Shown here piece after piece: positions 38,948 through 51,900 of a stretch of 64,000 nucleotides of DNA. The DNA lies in assembly GCA_013365365.1 (NCBI GenBank), contig JABVXU010000207.1, positions 29,886 to 93,885 on the forward strand. Direction: 5' to 3'. The notes below the pieces were generated by a model. The model made no database searches and had not been told where the DNA came from. It saw only the letters and a list, made by a program, of their open reading frames with translations. The first letter of the stretch is position 1. Each line of letters starts with the position of its first letter. This DNA is from Cruorifilaria tuberocauda. Its lineage: Eukaryota > Nematoda > Chromadorea > Rhabditida > Onchocercidae. Position numbers and translations under genes: made by a program.

Positions 38948-41900
38948 AAAAAGATACCTCATTTAGGGAAAATTTTTAGCAACAAACAGCGACCAATAAT
39001 TTAGCAAGCAGAAAAATTCGACGCAATCAGTCGTTCGCAAAAGTTATTTAGTTGCTATGTGATGCTTGCACCATTACCGCGACAATATCAGAGAACAAAT
39101 TGTAGGACTAAAGAGCAATAAATATTAATAGTAATAAGTAATTTAGCAAGCAGAATTATATTAATATTATTTTATTACTATACTAACTACTGTACAATTT
39201 TCATTTCCTTTGGCTCTTTCTTACTAATCATTACTAGTATTTTAATTTGTAACCATGAAACCGTGAACGCCGAATATTAAGGAGAACAAGAATTTCATTA
39301 AATTCATAGACCTAATGGGAAATTGATATTCTCTAATTAGTTTCTTTCAACGAAAAAAGAATTAGAATGATTAAAGATGCTTGTTAACATACCGACATGA
39401 AAGCCATAAAAAATAACAATGAATTAAAGGATCAATATTTAACAAATATTAAGTAATTTTATGATTACGATTGTGGTAAAATAGTAAAATTCGCAGGAAT
39501 AATGAAGAGATTAAATGATAAATATCATTATAATAGAATCCAACTATCAAAGGATAGTGATAAGAATAAATAACAGTGAGAAATCAATCGCTAGTTTATT
39601 TGCAACATTTGGAGAAGGCAAGTAGAGAAATTATTTAAATAGAAAATTTTTCTTTATCTCACTCCTTTTCTTAATTTCGAATCTATTCGAGAGACATCAT
39701 CCAAACAATAACAAAACAGTCCGATAAGTATACTTGATACTCCGAAATTGACAAGTCAATGAAAGATGATGTTTACTTGAGAGATATTAGGAATTGATTG
39801 GCATAAACGTTGTCTGGATAAATCCAAATAAATGCTAACTGAAACGTAGAATTAGAAGGCCTGAAATGAGACCTAAATTCAATTTTATTACTCAGATTTC
39901 CTATTATTATGAAGAGAATAATTTGCCATTGCACATGTATGGAATTCCAATAATTTTTCTGTGATCTTATTCTGCTGATAATTATCGATTTTGATAATTT
40001 AAAGGAGTTAAGATGAATCGCCTCAAAAATCAATTTAACAAATTTATAACAGCATAGTGATGGGTTGGAGAACTGATACTATCAAAATACAAAACCAACA
40101 ATGATTACAGTAAGGAAAACTTCATGCACTTATTAAAAGATGAATTTCATCAATATAAATTGGTCGTTAGAATTTCCGAAAGGATGACGAATAGTACTGT
40201 CAATGCTAGAGCTGTATTTTGTAAATAATTCATCTTCCATTTTACCTCTCAATTCTACGTGGAAAAACAAAAACAAAAAAAAAGAGTTAAAAAACTCCCC
40301 ACTCAATTCGTTGTTATTTTTTGGAAGAACGGGAAGAGAAGAAAAGCAAGAAGTGAAAGTGAAATATTTGAAGCACAATGAAAAAAGCATCTGACTATTG
40401 CAAAGACGTGGCGTTTAATCATTCATCAGTTTGTTTCACTAATTCATACAGTTTCAGGTGCTTTTGTCCTTACGATAGGAAGAAAAGTATCGGTTTCGAT
40501 GGTTTAAAAACCGTTCGTTTGTTCCAAAATTTCCTCATTGGTTCAGGAGGAGAAAAGAATTTATTTTAGTCTTATCCGATCTTAAGAAAGAAAAAGTGAA
40601 TTAGTTTTTTTTCCAAAAATCATTATGAAAAGGAATGAAAAATGATCTTTTAACGACTGGCAAAAAAATTTCGCAAAATTGCTTTTGTTATTCAGTTTTA
40701 AGGCGTGTCACTTTTTTCGTCTTTCAAATTGTCCTGAACCATTAAACAATTAATCAACTAATCATTAGATTCTAATCAATGATTATTTACAAGAAAAAAG
40801 AATTCGATGTTTCGATGAGTAAGTACTCACTTTATTGCGATAGCTTTCAATGTACTCTCCATCATACTCCTTTTTTCATCTTCTTTGTGATTACTTATTT
40901 AAATTTAAAAATTGAACAATACCGAATGTCAGAACAAAATAGTAGTAATGATAATAGTAATAAAAGAACACTAGTAATGTTGGCAGCTAATAATAATAAT
41001 AATGCATGTAATTCCAAATATTAACAGTTGCTACTATCAAATATTGCATGGGAAATCATTGAAAGTTCAAAGTCACAACCATTTATGGAATAATAATCCA
41101 TTAAAAAAGAAGTAGTAACTCATTCAAATATGAAATGTCAGTAATTACGTATCAAAACTATTCATTAGTGATATCGGAACTATTTTCATTCTGCGAATTG
41201 TCTGTCAACTTCTAAAATTTCATATATTCATTTTTCCATTATCCAATCTAATCTATTTGTTGAATTAATCGTCAAAGAATTATCATTTAATTCAGCCAAA
41301 ATATTTATTATAAATTCTGTAGGATAGACAAAATCACTGTGGTAGTAATCGAGAAAGTAACGAGAATCATTTGACAATTAAGTAACAAACAAGAAAATTG
41401 ATGGCAGTGTATAATCCATGCGGAGAGAATGCCAGTTAACTTGTAACAATTAATTAAACTGCAAATGTTATTTTCAGTAAACAAGTAAACAGACGAAAGG
41501 AAGAGAAATAGCTATCAACACAATTTAGTGCGACTTGCATATCAGTTCTAAAATGCTTCAACACTGAAACGAGAAATCAATATATGTGGTCCATGAAATC
41601 TGAATTTCTTTTGAAGTATAAAGTATATAACGCTTTTATTGTTCGAGTAAAGAAACATTAAAATTGCTTCCCACCGTAATCACACCTGAAAAATCATTTC
41701 TATGAGTCAAATAAAAGGGAATAAACCTTGCCCGATGCATCATCCTTCTTTCTCTCCATCAACAAAGAACATATTATCTCATTGTTTTAATCACAATGAC
41801 AACGAATTAACTGACTAGTTGAATTTCTTGCGTCATTAAGAAAACGAATTTCAAAAAAGAGAGCGAGGAAAGGACACATGCACCTGTTGTTCCTTATTGT

Positions 41901-43140
41901 GTCATTGTTTCAAGAGTACAATTAAAGTATCTACTCGGGGTGTTTTATCTTTCTAAGAATTAATTTTTTTACAAAACGAATAACCTATATGAAGAGGACA
42001 TTTCAGATGAAGCTTACGAAAAGAAGCAACATTCGTAGGAAATAATCTATTGGTGATTTTTCCAGTATTCCATTTCAAACAAATCAATTATTTTGCTAGG
42101 CCTTAAAAGTAGCTTAGTAGTAATGGATAGTAATGGAGAATTTCATCCATTACTACTTTTACTTCTAGTAATGGATGGAATTCTAATCATAGTGACAAGC
42201 TTCAGATTAGGTCTCAATATTCGTTCTGATGTTTAATAGAGTACTTGGTATCTCCCTTCATCAGTTGTTAACATAACTCTATCGATGTCTAATATAAAAG
42301 ATTCAGTTAATCTTTTCCCTTATCGTCATTGTTTTAGGTCGTTCACAATGATTGAGAAGTCATTCTGGAAATTTTGGCGCTGATTGTTATGTAGAGTTGA
42401 ATTATGTTGATCCGAATTTCACTATTAATTCCTTTAAACAGTGTAAATAACTCTCTTGAAGTAATGATCCGTATCAGCTGCAATACAATTGCTTCCGTAA
42501 GTGATTTTCCATATTCCAGTTATCGATAATTGAAAGGAAAGACAATAGTGATATTTCACCACTTTTTGTGCTTGATAAAAATTCATCGAAATTTGCTCTT
42601 TGCACTTCCTACATCAGTTCTGATGATCAACTTGCTGGTTCGTTATTGACATTTGTTTTACGGAAATAATTGCATTTGATATTGTTTCTCTCCATTTGGC
42701 GTAATGTCTTCGCAACAAATATTTCGTTCGCTCTCTTCAATAACGATCAAGTGTTGCTAATAAGCGACTTTGCATGCGATACTGGAGAAAAAAACTTAGG
42801 TTTCCGTCAGTATGTGTCGTTATTGATGATAATAAGAAACTTGTTTTTGTAGCGTTGCTCGCAAATCGTTTCTGTAATCCCAACTCCTTACTTTCGATTC
42901 TCAATGTATTTCGTTGATTGACAACGCTGAGAATAATGAATGAGTTACTAGTGCTAAGAATGTTAGTGCTTATTAATAGTATCACTAATTCTACTAGTTG
43001 AAAAAACCATATCTCAAGCGGATGCATGGATGTGCATCAAAATATGTGACATTAATTGAAGGAATATAATTTAAAGGATTTTCAGATTCCAGATCTCTGT
43101 CAATTAATACTTTTAACATCATCGATGTTTGTATCCTATA
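38948..43140. other. intergenic AT-rich region
   Basis: About 4.2 kb between the 5' end of the hydrolase gene and the 3' end of the vWA-like gene, both on the - strand. No exon with conserved residues was found. The only structure seen is the hairpin set at about 42.12-42.18 kb. Confidence 0.55.
42115..42183. repeat. three-arm inverted repeat (two competing hairpins)
   Basis: The arm 42116-42128 is the exact reverse complement of 42145-42157. The segment 42138-42154 is also the reverse complement of 42167-42183 with one mismatch in 17. The middle arm can thus pair with either neighbour. All three carry an AGTAATGGAT core or its complement. Confidence 0.75.
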
Positions 43141-43182
43141 AAACTATTAAAGAGATACGGGCGGATCTCTCTTTAATAGTTT
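43141..43182. repeat. strong inverted repeat at the end of the vWA-like frame
   Basis: 43141-43156 pairs with 43165-43182: sixteen base pairs with a single two-base bulge and an eight-base GC-rich loop (ACGGGCGG). It abuts the stop codon of the longest reading of the vWA-like gene at 43182. Confidence 0.8.
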
Positions 43183-45287
43183 CATGTAATACAAACTTGC
43201 TTGTATCCTGAAATTGTGCTCAGAAATTGATTATTCGTATGAGTTATCGTTGATATGAATCTAGCTACTTTCGATTCTGTTGTTGAATAACTTACGATTG
43301 TTCTGGGCGGTGGACACTCTATAGATTCGATTATTGTCACTGGTAGATCGACTAAACTTGTGGTTGAATCAATATTTTCGGTTTCTAACATTGATATTTG
43401 TTTTTCTTGAGCAGTGCTCTTAATCCAGGATCGTGTAGAGTAAATTTCTGATGCATTGAAAAGTGCTATTTCATCTTCGTTGATTGAAGCCGTTGAAATA
43501 ATCGAGTCTTCTGGCATGATAAATTCTTTCGTTCGTAATGCTGGAAAAGTAATTCAAAAAATAGAATTATGAAAATTCTTACTTTCATAATGCATTAGGC
43601 GCAAAACTTCTAGAAAAATATGAAACTTTGAAAAATGCTCGAAATTCCAACGTATTCTAAGAACACAAAAAGTTAATAAACTCCAAACTTTTTTTGGAAA
43701 TCTTGTATTTCTGTGTAATTAATTTGCAAATATTAAGCATATGGAAATATTCAAATAATTTTTTAGAGCAACCTATTATGTAACTAACCGAGTAGAATAG
43801 CATTTGTTAATTCATCAACATTCATATCTGAGGAATACGCGCTCACGGTTCTGCCAATATCCCGGAAATATGTCGGATTACCGATAACAATACGAGGTGC
43901 GCTAGTTGGATTTTCGGTTGTCATCCGTTTCAGTAAATCTTTCGCCAACTTCATATCATTTTTAAACATTTTGTAATTCCTGAAAAATAGTCTAACTAAG
44001 CTTGAGATTTCAAAAACTTTTGAATCGTAGCAAAATTTCAAAAATTGCTTGTGCATTTCAGAATGCATACAAGGAAAAATTTTATTGCACTTGAAAGGAA
44101 AAAAGGTTCACTCTTTTTATGAAAACTAAATGATAATTCAACCTGTACATGCTCTTATCTGGAACAAATAATATGTTTGTTATTTGCGACATCCACGGAA
44201 TTTTGCGAAATGATTCAATTGCGCTAAAAAATTTTATTTTTCAGAAAACTGTTAAACCAGATGTTGAAAATTTCGGAAATCTGAGAATTTCGAAACTCAA
44301 CTACTTACATTTCAGATTTATTTATTAATTTCATAAAACAAAAGAATGAGATATGATTACTTTGCAATGCTAACATCGCCAGTACACTTTACATCATAAA
44401 AAATCTCTTCTAATTCATGAATAACTTCCGCTTTTGATAGCAGCTTGCTGAAAGTTGCTTTATCATTGAATTCCTCGATGATATATGTTGCACAGGGATT
44501 ATTGTTCCTTTCTACCACTTTACCAATGATTTCTAGTGCTTTATCCTGAAAAGATCATTTCATTTTAATCCATTCTAATTTGATTTCAAACTATTCTATA
44601 ATCGATCAACTTATCGATGCAGTTTCGCAAAGTAAACTGATCACTTACTCTATATGATTTTCCTCGAATTTTTCTCGCCCTTTGTTTTTTCCCTTCAACT
44701 GTACTTACTGTTAACAGGATAGTTTCGATAGACATATCCTTTGTGATTTCTGCTCGACTTGTCGTCACTTCTGAAATTGAATTCATCAGTTATACAGGTA
44801 AAAGGTATCCTTTCACTTACAGCTCCACCAATTTTTTACTATTTTGCTCTTCGGGCATTATATTATTGGTTAATATTACGCGACAGTAGGCCGAAATTCC
44901 GTCCTACCGAGGGGAGGGAGCGAGGGGAAGATGGAAAAGTAACTTTACATTGTCATATCAATGATAAGTAACTATGGATGCAATTTAGAGAACAAAGGTT
45001 CTATTGTAATAATTTTCACCGATCAGTTCTAGTTTTATCACTTTTATATTTTATTGATATTGATTGGATAGAAAAGAATCGAAATTTCAACCGGATTCAC
45101 TGTCGTTTGAATGACGGCGAAGACTTTGAATTATTGTTAGCATAACTGGGACGATGACTGCAGCAAGCACAACCAATAATAGTATGAAAGCAAGTAAGAT
45201 CCATTCTTTATTCCCATTGAAGTTTACTTCCTCGTGCAATGTTTTAGGCATAATATCATTTTCCACAATGCGTACTTTCTTTGCCAT
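43182..45287 (-). CDS. single-pass membrane protein with degenerate vWA-like domain
   Basis: Function unknown. Six exons join in frame to about 377 aa: 45287-45092, 44770-44649, 44545-44361, 44223-44143, 43979-43789, 43540-43182. Exon 1 has a short charged N-terminus and one hydrophobic helix at about residues 30-53; there is no cleavable signal peptide. Charges flank the helix on both sides, so orientation is unclear. The next exons read like a von Willebrand A fold: the strand ETILLTVS, helix RDKALEIIGKVVE, strand CATYIIEEF, the loop TGDVSIANAIESF (like the Thr part of MIDAS), strand ITNILFV and APRIVIG. The usual DxSxS metal motif is absent from the first strand, so metal binding is doubtful. 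The tail is Ser/Thr-rich. The C-terminus is uncertain: a GTAAGT at 43295 could splice onward, or the frame runs to the stop at 43182. The domain call is inference from pattern, not from close similarity. Confidence 0.6.
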
Positions 45288-48200
45288 ACACTGTCTTCAA
45301 ACTGATCCATTAACAGTAATACTTTGGCATATTAAATATTTTAATTTCAATTGCATGAGTTTTAAATTGAATGGAAGCAAAGTTTCCAAATGGAAATTTT
45401 GGTTATGTTAATAGCAAGAACTAAATACCCGTCTATACAAATCAATTCTGTGAACATAATTATGATCAGTATTGCTAAAAATGGATCTATAGAAAAATTT
45501 TCACGGAAATTAAGTCTATTTTGGGGCAAGCGACGGACTACTACGATAAAAGAGATGGAGTACTACTATGATATATTAATTATTATCATGATTAGTTATT
45601 AAATTATTCATCGTTGTTTATAATTAATAATTCATTTTTATGTTTTTGTAACTAGACGAAGGGGTGATTTGATGAGAAGCACTGTTTATGCCATCCCTGA
45701 CATACCAAATTTAAATTATCTTTTGAAAATTGGCTGAGTCTTAGATAAACTGCCCAGATTTACCTCTACCTCTGATTAGGCACTATGAAGAACAGAGTTA
45801 AGAAACCCAAGTATTAATTTCTCACCATATTTGAATCTTTTTCTTGCATTTTTGTACTGCATGTAAGCAAACATCTATTTGACAGTTTATAGTTGATAAT
45901 GTGATTAAATCAATAATGTTAAGACAAAAATAAAGCTACTACATCAATCAGTCTGAAAGTTTCAATTGAATAAATCCGTTAATTGGCTGATTAAATATAA
46001 TTAAAAATAACAGGTTTCAAAAGGACGAGTAATCAGTAAGATCTGGGACATTTCAAATGATTGTTGTGAAATAATTGGTTCCATGGAGAAGTGAAGAGTT
46101 GAAAATTATAGAGGATTCATAAATCGAAAGAATTGAAAATGATTAAAAAAATATCATGGAAATGTGAAATTCATAGCGGATGATAAATACTCGCAGTGAT
46201 TGATCTTTCTTATTCAAAATATTAATATTTTCAAGAGATTTATCAGCTTCAATTTTTCTAAACAATTGTTTCGGTTAGTTTTACTCATTTACTTAATTTA
46301 CTAATTCACTGATAAATTTATTCAATATAAATTAGCATTTCCTGTTCACTCATGCAAAACGACTGGTCAAATGGCAGAAACGAATTTAAGATCTACTTAT
46401 TTTCAAGCTAACACACATACCTAAATATAACTAAATTCCATTTCTACCGTAGGAATCAGCTGCCTAAATACATTCGCTCATTCCATGGTCTAAATTTGGC
46501 AAATAAATTTCTACTACCCAATTACCATCACTTATTTAGATAAGAACTGAAATACAATTCCACTTGGGAAGGTTAAAAAAACTTCGCTTCAAGCGATATA
46601 TTCGATGAATTTTAGATGTCATACAATATTAAGTTTGAAAAAAAAGCTTTTCATCTTCAATCGAATTCTATTTTAAATACTAATTAAGCAAGGATTGCTC
46701 CATATCTATTATCTCTTTACTGCAACAGATAAAACAAAAAAGGATTCTGTTGTTACCATCCATGTTTGCAATAAAATATTTGTTTGCCTTTTACTGTTTC
46801 GAGTTTTTATTGATTTTCAGCGGGATCAATAGGACTATGCAATTGTTACTGCCACCCGAAACTCGATAATCACACATTATGTGCTGTGTAGATAGACGAT
46901 GTAAAGAAGCATCCCGAGATAGCCCGAAATTCAGCACTAGATATTGTATTTTTTTATTTGATCGACTTATTGCAAAAGCTTACATGGTTTTGATAATTTT
47001 AGCCTATTGTGAATTATCTGAAGTTTCTAATTACTAATTAACTGTTATCTAATAATAATTTCATTCTTAATACCTGCATTAGCTGTACGAGTGATAACCA
47101 ATAACTTGAAGTACTAAGTATCTCCATATTTCTATTCTTATCAGTTTGAAAACTTTTATTAAAGTATTTCGAATAATATAATGTTATGCAGGGAAACATA
47201 ATGATACAAATTTTTGAAATAAATATGAATTCGAGCTGATTGCAGACATGATCATTAGTGACGAAACAAAATCAATCTTACAAAAGCAAGCTGCCCGCAT
47301 TCTTAACATATGAGAAAACTAAACTATAATGAAAAAGCTTATATACGTTTATCTTCCAAACTGATTATGATTAAATGAATGTGAAATATATGTTTACATA
47401 AATGAAATGAAACAGTATAACGAGCATCGATTGTACTACTCCACTAAGAAGATAAATTCTATTGTAAACAACCATGTTGTTTTCAATTATTAACAACTGA
47501 ATAAAGTCTCCATAGTCACTGCTTCCGGCATAACTGCATCACCAATACAGTTTAAAAAGCTATCACTTCTCAGATTCCTTTCCCGTTCATTCCATCTTCA
47601 TGACTGTACCGGATTACACTTGAATTATCCAGACATCATGGACGAGATTGACATTTACGGCGTCCTCACACGTTACCAAATTTTAAAACCGTGAGTAATG
47701 AATAAAGTTGAATGCCAGGAAGCAAAATATGTCAGAAAATTGTGCCACATAAAATTTCAGAATTTAGTTTCAAGCAAAAGATCCACTATGGAACAGCAGC
47801 TTTTTATATATGCTCCATCAAATCATTCATATCTTACGTAAGATATTTTTGTTTTCTGCGCTATGCACAAAACTTGACAAATCACTGTCACCAACGAAAT
47901 AATGGAAACAAAATTTTACTGCTCATAACAAATATATTCAATTTACATCCCAAATTAGATAAACGATTATGCAGTAGTAATTAATAGTAATAATGATGGT
48001 TGATAATAAAAGTGGCAATTGTGTTTGCTGCAAAATAATAATAATAATCATAATAATGAAGCGAATGATGAGGAACGCATTTCATTAATCTCGAATTTGC
48101 GTTCAACATTTAGGAGCTCAGCAAGAATACCAGAAAGCTAAAATGATCCAGTGGGATATATTTAACTGAGGGAGAATTTAAGGATTATCAAACTGTTCCA

Positions 48201-48980
48201 GTACAACAAGACTCCATATAAAGAAAATCAATGATTCGACAACATTGCATGATCGTCCACAGACGAAGCTTCAACTATTAAACACTATTTGCTATTTGCA
48301 TCCGCTTAGTTCATTCATTTGCATTAGCTCGAACCTCATAACAAATTAAATAAAATGATAGTATAGCACTTATAGATCTTATTTAAATCAAACAAGCTAA
48401 ACCGATATTAGTAATTAGTACAAAAATAAAAGACATAAATTAGAGGATTGCAGCACTAATGGTCATGCGATTATGGTATAAAAACATAGTTAATAAATGT
48501 GGTGAGCTGAGATGATTTTGCTAGCCAGTTGGAGATTTTGAGGTATTGCAATACAGAACTGAAAAAATTCGGATGGGAAGGATGAAAAAGGAAGAAACAA
48601 ATCGTATAAAAACAGTTTAATAACTATTTACAGATATAGTAATTTTTAGCTATTTTATATATACATATGTAGGTATTCCAATAATACGTCTTGTTAAAAC
48701 CGAAAGCAATAGACATGGATACAAACCGATTAAATAAAAAGTAAATAGTACATTTACAACAATATTACAGATATTAAAAATAAAGCAGCTTCTCAGTTTC
48801 TAAATTAAAATGAGCCTTATTTCGGGTATGAAGAAATATTTCTAAATAGAAAAAAACAGACTCTGTTAAACTGTTTTAACAATCCCTTTTTTACTATCTT
48901 TAAGAATTTAAATATGTTTTTTAATAAATAAAAATCTTTTTACGATATCGAGTTCAATTTAAATAAATCAATATAATTTA
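45288..48980. other. intergenic AT-rich region
   Basis: About 3.7 kb between the mannosidase stop and the vWA-like start, both - strand. Contains A/T runs and ATAAT repeats (for example at about 48.03 kb). The longest + frame (47712-47984) has no recognisable domain or splice support. The part next to 48980 should hold the mannosidase 3' UTR. Confidence 0.55.
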
Positions 48981-51900
48981 TCACAGCGCAAACAGTCTTA
49001 GCAGCAGAGTTTTTACTTCGAAAGCACGAAAATCTAAGCTAACAAAACCTTCACATTGATTGTCTTTTGAAGAATAAGTTTCAATAGGTAAAGAACAGAT
49101 TGTCCTTTCTAGACCATCACCCAAATCAACAGAAACAATACGACTATGGTTAATCTTAAGTTTTACACTGACACCGCCACCGAATGATTCAAATAAGCGG
49201 ATAACTAATGTATTGATGTCATCCTCAGCTGGCTTCACAGTATCGATAACAATACCTACAAATAGATGGATATTATAAATCTAATCACAAATCATGTTCC
49301 CTCCAACTACTGGCTCAAATTTAAGTTATGCAATAATAAGTAACATGACTGACTGGCTACCTGTGAACATGATGACTTAGCAAACCTATATGTCTCACAT
49401 TTGAATAAAATTAAAAAGTTTTTACCATAACAAGAAAAAATTTTGTTTTCGAATTCTTGAAAAAATATATTTGATGAAACCATGTAACAGTCTAAACTAT
49501 TTCTAAGAAAAACATTCAATTATTTCAAAAACGAACAAACCTTCACTTCCGTCGATTGTCAGAAACGATGAAATCTTATTTTCAGCATTCCAACCATCAA
49601 CAAAACGAATAGGATTATTAAATTCATAAGCCGCTCTCATGACGCTCAAATTCAAATTATTACAAGGCCGTTGCATTGAGCCAATGAAAGGATAGAGTGC
49701 ATACGAAAACTAAAAACGATGAGATTTACACCAAAAGAAACTTCTAAACAAATCGTACTAACCTTAGAAATTAAAAAAAAATCTGCTATCAAAACCATCT
49801 TAATTGGCACAAAGACGAAATGAGTTAGTTTTATTAAACGCTTGGTATTGTAAGAGCGCCGATATTTTGTTCGTCGATATTTTACAATACCATAGGATTT
49901 AGTGAAAGCAAGGGAGAAGCAGGATACTGAATAACAAAGATCCTAACCGTTCCAATTTTAAACAAATTAGATTTATTTCTCAGTTAGAATCCCTACCATA
50001 TCATTAATAACAGAAGCGATGTTGTTGAAAAGTTGAAGAATTCAAATTTCGCGCGAATTACTTCACATTTCTTTATAATTGACTCAAGAGATCAAAAACC
50101 CTTTTTGCTAGTAACTAATACATACAAAAGTTACCAATGCAAAAAGTGAAACTAATAAAAAATGTGAAGCGAAGAAGTACTCTGTGCTCTCCCATATCAG
50201 CAGTATCATCTGGAATTTTACTTGCTCGAAGCAAAGATAGCGTCATGGTATTATTAGTACATGAGTGACCATATTTGCAATTATTCAAAAGTGCAATGCC
50301 TCGATTAAATTCATTTAGAGCCATCCACTTGTGTCCAACAACTTCATACCTCAAATAATTTGAAACAAATGCTTCAACTTCATTATCGTTCTTTTCATTT
50401 GCTGCATAAAATTTATATTTTTATCAGATCTTTATTAACTGTGACTTCTTGTTGACTTTAAATGTGACAGCGCTAAAACATGTTGTTTTGCTCTACAATT
50501 AAATTGGATTTTTTTGTTTATATCTTAAATCTTGGTTCAAATCTCAGTGATTACCAATAAACTTTCTACATTTTATACTGCACTCTGCAATATATTCTAT
50601 CAATACTGGCTAAATTGTTTTGAATTTTCTGAGAGTTTGCTAGCAAAACTGATTGAAAATCAGATTTAGCAATCCAACTGGAAGTGATAAATTGTAAAAT
50701 GAACGAATCCATACAAAGCTAATAATTATAGAATTATTGAGAAAGACAAAGCAAACATACTTAGCAGCATCCCAAGAGGTATTTCGATGAGTTGGTCGCT
50801 TTACATGACCAAATTGTATATCATAATAAGCATCCATATCATGAACATTTACTGGGAACTCAACCTAAAATAAAAACTATTGACAAATCATTTTCTTCTT
50901 AATGAAAGACAATATAATCAAACGAAAAATGGAATAAGATGATATAATTGCATAACTATAATGGAACACAAAATACCATTACACATTTAACCATTATAAC
51001 CAACTTTCAGAAATTTGTGCGATTCATGCCACTGCACTGTGACATCGAAAATCAGATAAGGAAGATGCGCAAATATACTAATATATTGCACTAGAGAGCT
51101 TTTCTCACTTATTGCAAATTCTACGCGGATACAGCCTTCCGATGGTGTATTTCTGACTATAACTGACAGCGGATCCTATAATTAATACAAGCTAATAATT
51201 TGAGAATAATTGCCCATCATTAAAAAAAGCCCAACTTTATTTCAATGTTGCAGTAAAATGTGATAAGGGACAAAAGCAACTTACCGAATTAATAACCTTT
51301 CTTGTTTCCATATGGTAATCCATTACATCCCACGCATCCCAAAAAAGAGGCACATCATCAAAAATCACAAACTGATTAGCAAAATTATTTTCAGAAACTG
51401 CTGAGAAGTTTTCTTTAACACTACTCGTTTCGCTCACACTACGCACCAATAGTTTCGTAATGCGACCCATCTAAATAAACAGATTAGTGTTTTGAAAGTG
51501 ATTTTTTAAATCAGATCAAGAAAATCAAGAAAGTGAATCTGTGAACAAACTTAAAAAAAAATTTTAAGCTCGAATTAGTTATTCCAAATTGAGGCACAGA
51601 AAAAACCGTCCTCTCTAAAAATTTTACAATTTCACAAAGGATCGCAGTAATATCTGATAAGTATTTGCTTTAAGAAATGAACTTATCCAATTCTGAATTC
51701 TATTCTATTGTTAAAATGAAAAAATTTTACTGAATTATAATAAATTACTTTATCAATAGATGCAGTAATATAACGATTTTGCAATCTGAATTCAGCGCCA
51801 TCTCCCGAAATCAGTGGTTCATTGCTCAACGACAGCTTGAATAATTCCAATTCATTCAAGCGCGTAATAGAAAATGGCTCCAATCGCAGAAGACGATTAT

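Noticed and set aside
47712..47984. 90-codon + strand frame in the mannosidase/vWA spacer
   Set aside because: Opens with a non-ATG codon and has no recognisable domain; length is compatible with chance.
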